Assembly: GCA_000733355.1 (NCBI GenBank)
Contig: JNVV01000008.1
Span: 1,022,927 to 1,086,926 of the forward strand
DNA: 64,000 bases
Reading direction: 5' to 3'
Source of the DNA: Falciphora oryzae
Lineage: Eukaryota > Ascomycota > Sordariomycetes > Magnaporthales > Magnaporthaceae
In this document: positions 42,341 to 52,952 of the stretch, piece by piece
Layout of the letters: each line of letters opens with the position of its first letter
Numbering within the stretch: position 1 is the stretch's first letter
Notes under the pieces: model-generated
The model's input: the letters and a program-made list of their open reading frames with translations, nothing else
Databases searched by the model: none
Told to the model about the DNA's origin: nothing
Made by a program: the position numbers and the translations under genes

Positions 42341-43807
42341 ATGGACAAAAAAATCGCTGCCGCAGTGAGGCGAAAACTCGCCCAACGAAATCCCGGAATG
42401 CATCTGACCCTTCTCAACGACCCTTGCGGCCATGTCTCGTCGTCGGGAAGCCCTCCCGGGTCTGGAGGGTTCCCCCGTTTCGGCAGGCTTCCGATCGAGC
42501 TCAGGGTTGAGATCTGGCAGCATCTTCTTCCAGCCCTGCGGTTCATTCCTCTCATGATCGAATCAACACGTCCCGATGATGATACCAGGGACGGCGAAGC
42601 AGCCGACGGCAGCCCGTCGCCCGCGGCCGGACCCTACACCGCACGCAACGAGCTCGGAAACCTAGTGAGCGACGCGCCCTACCGCATCCGCCTCGACAGC
42701 CGCTCGCGGGGGCTGTTGAGCCCCCTCCTCGGCGTGAGCAAGGAGGCCCGCTCCGTCGCCATGGGACACTACCGGGTTCACGTTCCGACCGACGGCCCTT
42801 CATCCCCGCGCCTGGCCCTTAGGCCCGAAACCGACATCGTCCACCTCACCTCGGCCTGTTGGACCCGCCGCCTGTACGTCCTAGAGAATCGGGTAGTTGA
42901 CCGGGAGGTCGACCTGCTGGCCGACTTTCTTTCCGACGCCAGGGCCTATGATCGGAACGGACTCGGCATTCTGCACATCGCCCTGGGCCGGGGGATACCG
43001 TTTGTCTCTGCCCAACTCCCCATAGGTGAGAACCAACAGGTCTACATGCCTATCTTTCTGCCGAAACTCAGCATGGCTATCTGTCCTGCTAGTGTGCTAA
43101 CAGTGACAGCAGACCCTTCTCGCCTTTCAACTCAAGCTGCTTCGGGCCTGCGCGCAGCCCTTCGAGGCTTTCGCACGGTGACATTTGTTGCCATATCCCG
43201 TGGCGACAGCCGCTTGATGTTTAGCTCGCTCGACAGTTTTACCGCAAGGTACAACCGGGCGCTGCCGCTTTGGTCCTCCAATGCAAACTTCCAGCTGCTC
43301 CCAGCGCCCGATCCACGGGCTGGGACGTCCGAGAAAGACGCACTCGCGTATTACCTCGAAAAGGTCCCCATCGGCCATGATACTCGCGGCTGGATCACCC
43401 ACTGGCGGGCCATGGAGGCCGCCTTTGGCGTCACCAAGGTCGTCACCGCCGAGAAGCGGGTGGCGCTGGCCGCGAGGGCGATACAAAATACGGCCCCCAG
43501 CGTCGACGTTGGTCTGCGCTCCAAAGCCGATGCCAGACGGTACGTGGCCTCCGAAGCGGCCCGATGGGAGGGCATGTTTGGGCCCGACGATGTCTGCACG
43601 AGATTGTTCCGCGTCGCCAACCCCGACCTGACGGCGTCCGAGGAGCAGCTGTCCATCTCGCAGGCTGTCGGCTTCTGGCTCTTTCCTGCCGATGCGATGG
43701 GTCCGCTGCCCGAGGGTGGCGGCGCGATAAACCTCCCGCACGGCAGCAACATGGCGCGGGATCTGAGCGCCTGTCGGCCACAGCTCGCGTTGTTTGATCT
43801 GTCCTAG
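42341..43807 (+). CDS. 2EXR-domain-like protein, about 460 aa
   Basis: Exons 42341-43025 and 43110-43807; the 84-bp intron (GTGAGA donor, GTGCTAAC branch, TGACAG acceptor) is in phase with either outcome, so retention would give 488 residues. The motif FPRFGRLPIELRVEIWQHLL (about 46-65) is the start of the 2EXR fold common in fungal proteins of unknown role. LLGVSKEARSVAMGHYRVHV follows, the second conserved block of that family. The rest has alternating strands and helices with a few Trp. No signal peptide. Function is unknown; 2EXR proteins are often lineage-expanded and variable. The ATG at 42341 has a weak context; MHLTLLND at 42398 is an alternative. It converges on the MFS gene with 139 bp between stops. 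Confidence 0.78.
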   Translation: MDKKIAAAVRRKLAQRNPGMHLTLLNDPCGHVSSSGSPPGSGGFPRFGRLPIELRVEIWQHLLPALRFIPLMIESTRPDDDTRDGEAADGSPSPAAGPYTARNELGNLVSDAPYRIRLDSRSRGLLSPLLGVSKEARSVAMGHYRVHVPTDGPSSPRLALRPETDIVHLTSACWTRRLYVLENRVVDREVDLLADFLSDARAYDRNGLGILHIALGRGIPFVSAQLPIGENQQVYMPIFLPKLSMAICPASVLTVTADPSRLSTQAASGLRAALRGFRTVTFVAISRGDSRLMFSSLDSFTARYNRALPLWSSNANFQLLPAPDPRAGTSEKDALAYYLEKVPIGHDTRGWITHWRAMEAAFGVTKVVTAEKRVALAARAIQNTAPSVDVGLRSKADARRYVASEAARWEGMFGPDDVCTRLFRVANPDLTASEEQLSISQAVGFWLFPADAMGPLPEGGGAINLPHGSNMARDLSACRPQLALFDLS

Positions 43808-43946
43808 CAGCGGCACGTCGGCAGGCTCATCGTGGCAACTTGGGGCAGCAGAGGGTATAAAGAAATAAAGCTACCTGAGCGGGTATCAATTCAGAAATGC
43901 AGAAAAAATAGCAAAAAATGGCATAATACATGTGTTTCAGCCCAGC

Positions 43947-45741
43947 TCATATCGGCGAGAACGGGTCGACCGGCTTGATATGAGGCAGGGACAGGAAGTC
44001 GGAGCCCCTGGAGCTCCTCAATGAGCTCCTGCTGGGTAAGTCCGCTGTCACAATGCGTCCGATTCCTCTTCCATTCCCTGCACCCTTCTGTTGCTCTAGG
44101 TGCATTGCGGCCGGCTTTGCCACGGAATCCGCCGTGTCCGGCCTTTCGATCATGTCGATCTTGGCTTGAACCTTCTTCTCCTCGTCCGTCTCGACGCCCG
44201 CTTTGTGTGCCCTGATCATAAAAAAGTCATGGTCAGCAAATTGTCGGTCAGGGTACTCTGTAGATGGGGTTGGATGGACTTACTCCTCGCGCTTGAGGTA
44301 AATATTGAGCACATGAACGGACGCAATCAGGGCAATCGCACAGCCAAGGCAGAATGCGTATCCCTTGGGAAACCTCGGGCTCTCAACGGTCGGGAAGGTC
44401 AACAGGGGCGTCCAGGCGGTCGAGAGTTGAGCGATTATGGTGACCATGATGAGCGTAAAGGATCGCTCTTCGGGCGAATCTCGCAGCAGCGCGTTGATCC
44501 AACCGCCCAGCACGCCCGCGATGGCGCTGGACCAGAACATGGTCGAAAAGGCGTACCATAAAGCCTCTTCGGGCACGTTCCAGATGACGAGGATAACAAG
44601 ACCGGACGCGTTGAGGGCCGCCGCCACGGTGATCGTCCACGTAGGGCCCAGGAATAGATCCGACGCGAAGCTGGCCGCCAGGGTGTATGCGATACCTAGC
44701 CCTGGCGCGATGGAACCCAACTGGTTGATCTGGGCGGCGTCGAACCGACCATTGCCCAGGCTCTTGATCCATAGCAGAAAGCCGCCCGTGCCCTTGTGAA
44801 TGCCGGCGTTCCAGAAAAGAACGTTGACGAGAACGACGGTCCAAAAGCGCGGGTTGGCGAGGATCTTAGGCAGGCTGGCCATGTGGAACTGTCCTTGGAT
44901 ACGGTGACCGTCGCGCTCGAGCCGTTCCTTTCCAACTTTAATCTCGTCTTCGCCAAGGATCCAACGGTTGGGCTTGGCCACTGTGCCCGGGATCAGAAAG
45001 AAGCCCATGACAGCGATAGGGAAGGTCATGAGGCCGCAGATGATGTAGTTCCAACGCCAGCCGGAAATGTCGCGGTAGCCTTCGAGCCACTTCGAGGCGC
45101 TGGCTGCGATCAGGCCGGCCGCCAGGTTGCCAACGTTAACACCAGTCGAGGAGATCCCGCCTCGGCGCGCCATCTCGTTTCCGCGATACCATGAGCCTGG
45201 AGGCATGAGTGCGTGGTTAGTGTGGAAGTTCATTGAGGTGTCGCGCCGACGGAAGAAGCCTACCAAAGACGAAGCTCATGGCCGGGTAAAAGGCCGCCTC
45301 GAAAAAGCCGACAAGAAATCGGTAGGCAGCCAGTTCGCCAAAGGAGTTGGCCCGGCATTGGCATAGCGTAAATAAAGCACGCATAACATCCATCAGAGGG
45401 ATCGACCAATGCATGGGAACATATGTAAAAAGATAAATAAAAGGAATCATGCCCATAACGGCGCCAACAGTATAAAAAGTTTGTAATTGAACGAGTTGGT
45501 TGCCGAAAAAGCCAAGATCCTCCTTCATGCCGGCGACGTAGGCATTGTTGAGGTTGGCACCATCGATGGCCTTGACGGCATATGCCAAAAAGACGTATGG
45601 GATGAGGATCAAGTCCAGCTTGGCGATGAAGCGGCGCTCCTTGGGCGTATCGTCCTCCGAATACCACGAAATCTTGGGCCTGGGGGCCTTGGCCTCGACC
45701 GCGGTGGGAGCGTCCGTCTGTTTGGCGTTGGGGGAAGGCAT
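43947..45741 (-). CDS. MFS transporter, pantothenate (Liz1/Fen2)-like, 551 aa
   Basis: Exons 45741-45264, 45196-44284 and 44211-43947; introns of 67 and 72 bp have CACTAACC and GCTGACC branches. I start at MPSPNAKQTD, the first ATG; upstream in-frame codons use GTG. The first helix region reads KLDLILIPYVFLAYAVKAID followed by GANLNNAYVAGMKEDLGFFG, the signature of fungal pantothenate and related vitamin permeases (ACS family). SWYRGNEMARR and the remaining eleven membrane segments follow. It should import an organic acid such as pantothenate with protons. The 3' exon is a hydrophilic tail. Inside it another frame reads TQQELIEELQGLRL, so a further small intron or a different tail cannot be ruled out. 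Confidence 0.88.
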
Positions 45742-45971
45742 GTTGTCTGGGCACACGAGGGGACTGGGCTGGTGAAGCAGTGCAGAGGAACAATATGAAA
45801 GGGCGATGAAAGAGGGTATTTAGACATACTTGAGCCCAGAGCCAAAGAAACAATAGTAGGAGAAAACGGTGTCCCGCGGGATTGACGCCAGGCCAAGACT
45901 CCGTGCCAACGCCAAATTAAGACCCATGGGAAGGGCCGGCGGCAGACGGGCAGTAATCTTCGTGCCACAAA

Positions 45972-46312
45972 AGGCATCTTAATGGTCGTTAAGGGGTGGG
46001 GGTTTCAAGGTCCTGTTTGGACACTCGACAATAATGGAAATGTCTGTTTACTTGGGGATAGGGGAATGCTGGTTGCAAACAAAGGGATTACAAGAATAGA
46101 AAAAAGCATGGTATCGGGATTATGGGTGCTTGTGGGGATACCATGCTAAGCGGCAGGCGAAAATTAGGGACGCTAGATTATAAGATGCAAGGTGGATGCC
46201 GGATGTCGGCGGTAGGCCGACTTCCAGCGGATTTCCACAATAGGCATCATGGGGATCGTCGTCAAGGGATGGGAGTTTCGGGTTTCAGGTTCCCTTTTGG
46301 GCACTTGACAGA
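45972..46312. repeat. Two diverged direct copies (45972-46029 and 46241-46312)
   Basis: Both read, in order, cacaa-aggcatc, tcgt-aaggg-tggg-gtttc, then a tttgg-cact-gaca end, about three-quarters identical by eye and about 270 bp apart. Confidence 0.5.
46105..46147. repeat. Perfect 11-bp inverted repeat, 21-bp loop
   Basis: agcatggtatc (46105-46115) and gataccatgct (46137-46147). It lies between the two direct copies, and might be the remnant of a small inverted-repeat element. Confidence 0.7.
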
Positions 46313-46429
46313 GATTCTCATCTTGGCCAAACATGCAGCCAAGAATACCTGGCACTTACCTAAATTGTATGTAGTTTTTCGAAACATCCGTTATCCTTGA
46401 GGCCCTCAAACATCCTCGGGAGCCAAGAG

Positions 46430-46969
46430 ATGTCGGACTCCTCGGCACTGCCTAATTCACCGGGTAATAAGGTCGACTGCTATCCATATGATCGCCAACG
46501 GTGCCGAACGAGTTCGGCGGCCGGCCGCGGGCGCGACGGAGGCGGCGGCCTCGGCCATGCCGGCACCAATAATGGAACTGCTGCGAAGGAAATCACCAGG
46601 CACGCCGACTTCGACGAGCTAAACAAGTGACCCACCGCCATCAACGTCGAAACCAAGAGGCCCGGCAAGTCGCATGAGCGGGCCGACAGGCAGGTCGCTG
46701 TCTAGCAATCAGCCCTGTGGAAGATGCTTGAGTGGCAGTAACAGGAGCTGCGGGGGTAACAGCAGCGGGCGGAGGAGGCAGGCGGTGCAACCCAGGTGGA
46801 GAAGTCTTGGCCACATACTATCCGACTTTTCGAGCTGTGTAAACCCCAGTTTCTGCCTGTCAGATTGACGTTCCCGTCTTTGAAGGCGCAGCTGGAGCTC
46901 GCCGGCAAGGAGAAAATCGTCGGGCCGCTAGCGGGTAAGGAGGACACAAGAGGCAAGCAACTCACATGA
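46430..46969 (+). pseudogene. Decayed reading frame with four internal stops
   Basis: One frame from ATG 46430 to TGA 46969 reads as protein-like sequence (180 codons) interrupted by TGA (46628), TAG (46703), TAA (46739) and TAA (46757). Each can come from one C-to-T change in CGA, CAG, CAA and CAA, three of them in CpA context as expected for repeat-induced point mutation. Between and after the stops the frame keeps a Gln/Glu-rich helical look (SALWKMLEWQ, then QQRAEEAG) and continues for 70 codons after the last. The source gene is not recognised; a retroelement gag-like or regulatory protein is possible. It is weakly mutated overall, so ordinary decay is also possible. Confidence 0.55.
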
Positions 46970-47557
46970 GCTGTGCGCTGGTGCGATCTTAGGCCCCTTC
47001 CTTCTCCTGCGCTGTGGTGAGACACGCCAACTCGAGTCGACCCCACCCAACGGCAGTCAGGAACAGGGGCGCATAAGCCGCACCTAAATTCGACCCCTGT
47101 TCGATGCAGTCAAGCGTGCAGCTTGGCGTGCCAGTCATGCCAGACGTCTGGGTCTAGCGCGCTTTTGGTCATGTATTTCCACGCCGTTAGGGAGTTGAAG
47201 ATGGTTGGGGCGGCGCCCAGGGGGCAAAGAAGCGCCGCATCACACTGTTGACTTTAAGCGAGCAGGCACGGAGCTTCTCAAAGCCATCCAGAAAAGAGCA
47301 GGAGACAAGACAGACAAATGAGACTTACCGGTGCTTGACGCCAACTGTGTTACCTAACGGTAGCGTGATCTGCAACAACCGATCATGCTCCTCCGCCCTG
47401 CTTCCCTTTCTCCCAATCCATGATGTGCGCAGACGCAGGCATTCTCAATCCCGACTCTCTGGTACAATGGCTCCCACCGCCCACAACCTCCAGCAACTTG
47501 TCCCCTCGCGCGAACAAGGCGTCGCGCGTATCAAAGTTGCGCACCTCAACCGCGTCC
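46970..47557. other. Intergenic
   Basis: No gene supported. It may include 3' sequence of the small minus-strand frame that follows. Confidence 0.4.
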
Positions 47558-47860
47558 TCACGCCCCGGTCCTAAAATAGCCCTCTCCTTGCGCGCCGAAT
47601 CGCCTCTGATCTCGTTTGAAGATCTTGTGGATCTCGTGGGGAAAAAAAAAATCCTGCGCAAGGACGAAGGATGCCGCCTCCTCGTCGGTGCGGGCCAGAC
47701 GGTACGCCCACAGCGGGCGAGGTATGTTGTCTGCGTCTAGCGGCGGTTGTGGCAGGAACAGTAAGCCATCCATCAGCTTCGGCAGCACATCGGCCTCGGG
47801 CACGTCGCCCATGGTCATGGTGCGCTGTGGGGAGTCTTGGTTGTAGAAAATGATGGCCAC
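47558..47860 (-). CDS. Possible small protein or gene fragment, 100 aa
   Basis: Opens MAIIFYNQDSPQRTMTMG and reads like real protein (LPKLMDGLLFLPQPPLDADN, then HEIHKIFKRDQRRFGAQGEG) to a stop at 47558. There is no signal peptide or known domain. The next frame continues with protein-like sequence (GDKLLEVVGGG) down to 47383. A T/A homopolymer at about 47641-47649 lies where a slip could occur, so this may be the first exon of a longer or broken gene. I could not find a convincing intron. Coding status is uncertain. Confidence 0.3.
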   Translation of the reverse strand: MAIIFYNQDSPQRTMTMGDVPEADVLPKLMDGLLFLPQPPLDADNIPRPLWAYRLARTDEEAASFVLAQDFFFPHEIHKIFKRDQRRFGAQGEGYFRTGA

Positions 47861-48400
47861 GGCTCGAGTTCACTGTCAAAAGACGACCCAGACGGAGAGA
47901 ATGCTGAGAGAAGGGAAATTGTGTGGTGATTGACACGACGCCTCTAATCGGCCCAAATGCAGGATAAGCTGCTCTGCAGGGCCCCAATCCGAACCGTTGA
48001 TGCAGTGATATGTTGGGAAGATGGAAGGAGCAGAAATGGGCAGCTTTAGTCTCAAGGGCTCAGACCAAATCTGGCGAGGAAGTCACAAAGTGCCACCTAC
48101 CTTTCTTGACTTGATCTGTAATACGAGGTCTCACCCAAGGAAGTGAGTATCTGCGCACATTCATAGCGCTCCTTCCGAGTTGTTAATCTGACCGGTGGAA
48201 ATACCCTAGGCCCGAGACCGAAAGTTGATGCCCAGTGCCAGATGCTCTTGTTTCATGCCAGCACAGGCTCTCCTGAAACCAATTGCTTTATTTTGGCACT
48301 AACAGATATTGCACGTATCTTCAGTCTCTAAGCAGGTCCAGTGGCTTCTGAACGCTCCGACGATACCGCATCGCCCTTTAGTTCTCCAACAGCGTCCACG
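47861..48400. other. Intergenic / 5' flank of the 48401 gene
   Basis: No ATG-started gene seen. The reading frame of the next gene is open from 48341 without an ATG before 48401, so a short upstream exon is possible. Confidence 0.4.
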
Positions 48401-49244
48401 ATGTCGCCTTCCAAGAAGAGGCGCAAATCGGAGCCCGAGGACACAAAGGGCTCAGGATACGAAGTCTATTGCGAGCATTGCTTCCGAGCCGCTATGACAG
48501 AGGCAGCGTTCGGCGACGGGATTTGCCACCGCCATGTCAACGAGGGGCCGCTCTGTTGGGAGTGTGTTGCCATGGGCCACACCCAATGCCCAGAGTTGTA
48601 AGTGGTTCTGGTACTACTGACTGTCGGTCCACATCCACTAACCGTGTCAACGTTGGGTATGACGATGCAGGCCCGGTTGGCTTGGTCCGCTAGCCGAGCG
48701 ACTCGCCGATGCGCACTGGAAGCTGTGGAAGTTTCTCGTTGAAGACCAGAACTCTGATAACTCCAGCCCGCGTGGGCTGCTATCGGACCGCAAAGAGGTT
48801 GGTGATGCGCTGCCGCTACCTGCGTCTGGTTGTCGAAGCCTAATGTGCCAGCCACAGGAGCTTCTCATAGCCAAGGCCGCATGCCGCGAGGCCATCCTCA
48901 AGCTCGAGCCGATTCCCGCTCAAGATCCGCCCGACAAGACCCCCAAACCCTCCACCATCGCTACTCCCGTCGGCCGGGACAAGGTTGGCCAGAAGAGAGC
49001 GGACACGGTCACCCCTATCCACGAGACCGCCAGAACAAGCTTCCACGCTGAGCGTTGTGATATGGTGAAGGCCAAGAGGGCATCCAGCTTCGTGACAGCA
49101 GACATAATTGCTGGGGCCAGTTCGCCTGAACACAGCCGTCTTCCGAAAAGAACCAAGGGGATGGAGACCAGAGTGGAGGAGTTGGAGAAGCGCGTGGCTC
49201 TTCTCGAAGACAGATCAAAGCTCAGAGCGCCGATCAAGGGTTGA
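48401..49244 (+). CDS. Cys/His-rich (DUF3716-like) protein with C-terminal coiled coil, about 256 aa
   Basis: Exons 48401-48597 and 48671-49244, 73-bp intron (GTAAGT donor, CACTAACC branch, GATGCAG acceptor), frame kept. Near the start are basic residues (PSKKRRKSE), like a nuclear localisation signal. Next comes a Cys/His cluster: YCEHCFRAAM, GICHRHV, CWECVAMGHTQC, likely binding zinc. It resembles the small Cys domain found in many fungal proteins annotated DUF3716; that assignment is tentative. A linker with PAERLADAHWKLWKFL helix follows, and the C-terminus ends with a heptad coiled coil (METRVEELEKRVALLEDR). No catalytic motif. Likely a nuclear, possibly chromatin- or DNA-associated protein; function unknown. 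First ATG is at 48401; an unseen upstream exon could add residues. Confidence 0.65.
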
Positions 49245-50103
49245 CTGAACCGATTAGGTAGCATTCAGGGTGGCCTTTTTTCACGAGTCGCGAGGTGAAG
49301 GTGGCGCTGCACATTTCCAACCCTCAGTGCTGGAGGTGCCAATTGATTCGCGCATATGCACCGCCGCACCCACTGGATGGATACCAACAGGAAGCAAAGA
49401 GGATACAGCCAGGCCGGTAGATAATACAGCAGAACGGGTGGCCGTAATTATACCATCCTCGTGCCAAACCTTCTCTGTCCGTGGTCAAGCCCGAGAGATC
49501 CACCAATGGCACCTTGGCGATGCCATGTCGTCGTCGCAGGGTGGCGGTGCTGATGACTAACGGCGGCCTTGGGGCTAGCGTTTCGAGCCTAGCCAGCCAG
49601 GCCGCTGTCGTCAGCGAGTAGCGCTCCAGCGGTCACGGCTGCAATCGAAACGCGCACCGTCTCCTTTTTGCATGCATGCCTTGGGACCCCCGCGCCAACT
49701 TGGACACCTTTTCGAAACAATCCTGCCCACGATGATTTCTGGCTAGAGCGCCTTGTGCCTTTTCTCAGCCTCGCGATCGAACGGCTGTCCCTCCAGCGGC
49801 TGGCGGCTTGAGGACACCCCGTCCTAATTGGCCTCGTGGCCCCTGCATCGCCTTTGCACCCTGTCTCGGCCGCCTCTGCCACGACTCTCCTTTGACTGAC
49901 CTTGAACTACTCCCGAGACGCCGTCGATCAATACTCCCACATACCTGTCGTATCGCTTTTCCCCTCCTCAACCCTCGGTCCGCCGCCGTCCGACCCCCAT
50001 CGTGCACTTGACTGGTCGACCCTACACGCCGGACGGACGGGACCCCGGGAATCCATGACGCGGCCGAGTCCCGCCCCAGCTCCACGCTTGCCTCCATACC
50101 ATA
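49245..50103. other. Intergenic, promoter of the Tre2-like gene
   Basis: No gene supported. A minus-strand frame at 49928-50494 is antisense overlap with the next gene. Confidence 0.45.
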
Positions 50104-52952
50104 ATGCCGTCCCACGCGAACCATAGGTACGATGCCGTGCCGCCGATACCAACCTACGACGAGGCAATAGCCGCCGATCCCGCCGCCTCGCCGTCCGAGT
50201 TCGAGTCCCGATCCCTCCTACACAGACACCAGCGCAGCAGCTCGACAGCAACCGACCCAGATGCCGGCGCCTCCTCCCCCGTGCGGTCACGCCGCCACAA
50301 CAACAGCGGCTACCGCGCCCCGACGGTAGAAACGGACGACGAGGACAGCATGTGGAGCTCCGACTCGGACGGCGACGATGAGGCCGCGCACGTGCGGCGG
50401 GAGATGCAGGAACTGGAGATGGGCGACGACGACGACGCGCTGCGCCGGGGCCGCCCGTCCATCTTCGGCAAGCGCATCGGCTTCTCGCTACCACAGTGGC
50501 GGTGGAAGTGGTCGTGGCAGCTGCCCCGGATGCGCATACGGCTGCCCAACGCGGCAGAATCGAGCTCGGCGGCCGGCCCCAGCTCGTCCGGCGAGGGCGG
50601 CGGCGGCGCGGCGTCGACGACAGAGGACGAGGCCGCCCAGCAGCCGGAGCAGCCGCGCTGGTGGACCCGCCTGCCCGCTTTCGACGCCACGGCCGCGTGC
50701 ATCCTGTTCGGCCGGGTCCTGGCCATCTTCCTCGTCGTGGGGTTCCTGTGGTTCATCTTCATGAGCGACACCATGAGGGGCATGCGGCGCGAGCCCTTTG
50801 ACCCGGAGCGCGTCCGTATGCACCTCCAGGCCACCGTCGACGCGCGGCGGATCCGCGAGCACCTGAAGCACTTCACGAGCTATGCGCACCTGGCCGGCAG
50901 CGAAGGCGACTTTGCGCTCGCGACCGACGTCAAGAAGATGTTCGAGAAGTACGGCCTCGAGGACGTGGCCGTGGACGAGTACAACGCCTACATCAACTAC
51001 CCCAAGACGGGCGGCCGAGCGGTCGAGATTGTCAGCGGCGACGGCAAGGTCGAGTGGGCGGCAAAGATCGAGGAGGAGGAGACGGGCCGCGAGACGGCGG
51101 GCCGGCAGACATATGCGTTCCATGCGCACTCCAAGGCGGGAGATGTCAAGGGCCCCTTAATATACGCGAACTACGGCACCAGGGATGACTTCAAGAGGTT
51201 GTATGACAGTGGAATCGACACCAAGGGAGCCATTGCCCTGGTGAGGCAGTACGGACCCCAGGAGGATGTGGGCCTCAAGGTCAAGGCGGCAGAGCTGGCA
51301 GGCTTTGTCGGATGCATAGTCTACAGCGATCCCGCCGACGACGGCTTCCGTCTAGGAAAGCCCATGCCCGAGGGCAGGTACATGCCGGAAGACGGTGTTC
51401 AGCGCGGCGCCGTCTCACTCTCTAGTTGGCTCATCGGCGATCCCCTGACGCCCGGCTGGGAGAGCACCAAAAACATGCCGACCCGCCTGAGCCCCCATCA
51501 GTCTCACGGCCTGGTCAAAATCCCCAGTATACCACTGGCGTGGCGGGATGCCAAGGAACTTCTGCGGAGGCTCAAGGGCCGCGGCCAGAAGGCCCCTGAG
51601 GAGTGGGTTGGCGGGGTCCCAGAGGTGGACGAGTGGTGGATCGGGGATCAAAAATCGCCCATCGTGCACCTGAAGAACGAGCAGGATGAAGTGGTCAAGA
51701 AGGAGATGTGGAACGTGTACGGACGGGTCATAGGCTACGAGCAGAAGACCAAATCGATCGTGATCGGCAACCGGCGCGACTCGCTGGCGTTCGGCGCCGC
51801 CAGCCCGAACTCGGGAACGGCCATCATGATGGAGATGGCGCGCGTCTTTGGTGGCCTGCGGGCGGCCGGCTGGATACCGTCGCGTACCATCGAGTTCATG
51901 AGCTGGGACGGTGGCGCATACAACTCGCTGGGCTCCAGCGAGTTCGTCGAGAAGAACATCGAGGCCGTCCGTGACAACGCCATGGCATACATCAACCTGG
52001 ACGAGGCCGTAACAGGCGACACGTTCCGGGCCGCGGGCTCGCCCGTGTTCCGACGACTGCTGCTGCAGGTCATGCACCGCGTCGGCGACGGCAACCAGAA
52101 CGCGACTCTGCGTGAACTCTGGGACCGGCGCGGCGACAAGCTCGAGGGCCTCGGGTCTGTATCCGACTACAACGCGTTCCAGCACATGGCGGGAACGTCG
52201 TCGCTCGACATCGGCTTCGGCGGCTCCTCCCGCGAGGCCAGCCGGCACCCGCGGGACTCGAGCTACGACAGCTTCGACTGGATGGACCACTTCGGCGACC
52301 CGGGCTTCGGCTACCACAAGCTCCTTGGCCAGGTGGTGGCCCTGCTCCTGGTGGAGCTGGCGGACCGGCCGATCCTGCCCTTCGACATGGAGGCGTTTGC
52401 GAGCTCCATCACCTCCTGGGCCGACGACTTCATCGCCTGGGCCGAGGGTAAAGGGGCGGGCCAACCCCACGACGGGCACGCGCCGCTCGACCCGCTCCGC
52501 ATCCGCGACGCCGCCAACGTGGTCGCCGCGGGGGCGCGCAAGTTCGCGCAGTGGGAGATGGCCTGGGAGAACACGGTGCTCGCATCGGGCTCGTACGAGA
52601 CGCTCATGCTCGGCCGCCAGCGGACAGAGTACAACTCGCGCCTGGCCATGCTCGACACGAATTTGCTTGATATGGAGGACACAGGCGGGGTATGTGTGCT
52701 GCTTGTTCTCTGTCAATATTCTTCCCCCCATCAAAACTGTTGTTCTAATCATATGCCCTTGTCCAGGTTCCAAATCGCACCCAGTTCAAGCACGTCGTCT
52801 ACGGACCCAAACTATGGGCCAGCCATGAGCCGGGGTACTTCCCCGCAGTCCGCGACGCCATCGAGATCGGCGACTGGCCCCTGGCAAACCAGATGATGGA
52901 CAAGGCCGTAAACATTATGAAAAAGGCCGCCGGGAGTCTAATGACGCGGTGA
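50104..52952 (+). CDS. Type II membrane protein, Tre1/Tre2 and transferrin-receptor-like (M28 pseudopeptidase), 923 aa
   Basis: Exons 50104-52689 and 52767-52952, 77-bp intron, phase 0. Residues 1-190 are a cytosolic tail with VPPIPTYDEA near the start, a PY-like motif, and an acidic stretch. One membrane segment lies at about 196-220. The lumenal part has a PA-like domain (GPLIYANYGTRDDFKRLYD) inserted in an M28 fold, then a dimerisation-like C-terminus. Against glutamate carboxypeptidase II the zinc and catalytic positions are changed: NRRDSLAFGAASPNSG replaces the His and Asp ligands, SWDGGAYNSLGS replaces the Glu pair, and the final His in the YHS position is Asp. Only YINLD keeps its Asp. 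It should be inactive, like yeast Tre1/Tre2, which act as ubiquitin-ligase (Rsp5/Bsd2) adaptors for transporters. The role here is inferred. Confidence 0.85.

Larger units (their letters stand above)
45742..46429. other. Intergenic, promoter of the MFS gene and duplicated segment
   Basis: Holds two diverged copies of a 55-70 bp segment and a perfect 11-bp inverted repeat between them. No gene supported. Confidence 0.5.

Noticed and set aside
51415..52773. 452-codon minus-strand frame
   Set aside because: Antisense shadow of the Tre2-like gene, which has a full domain match.
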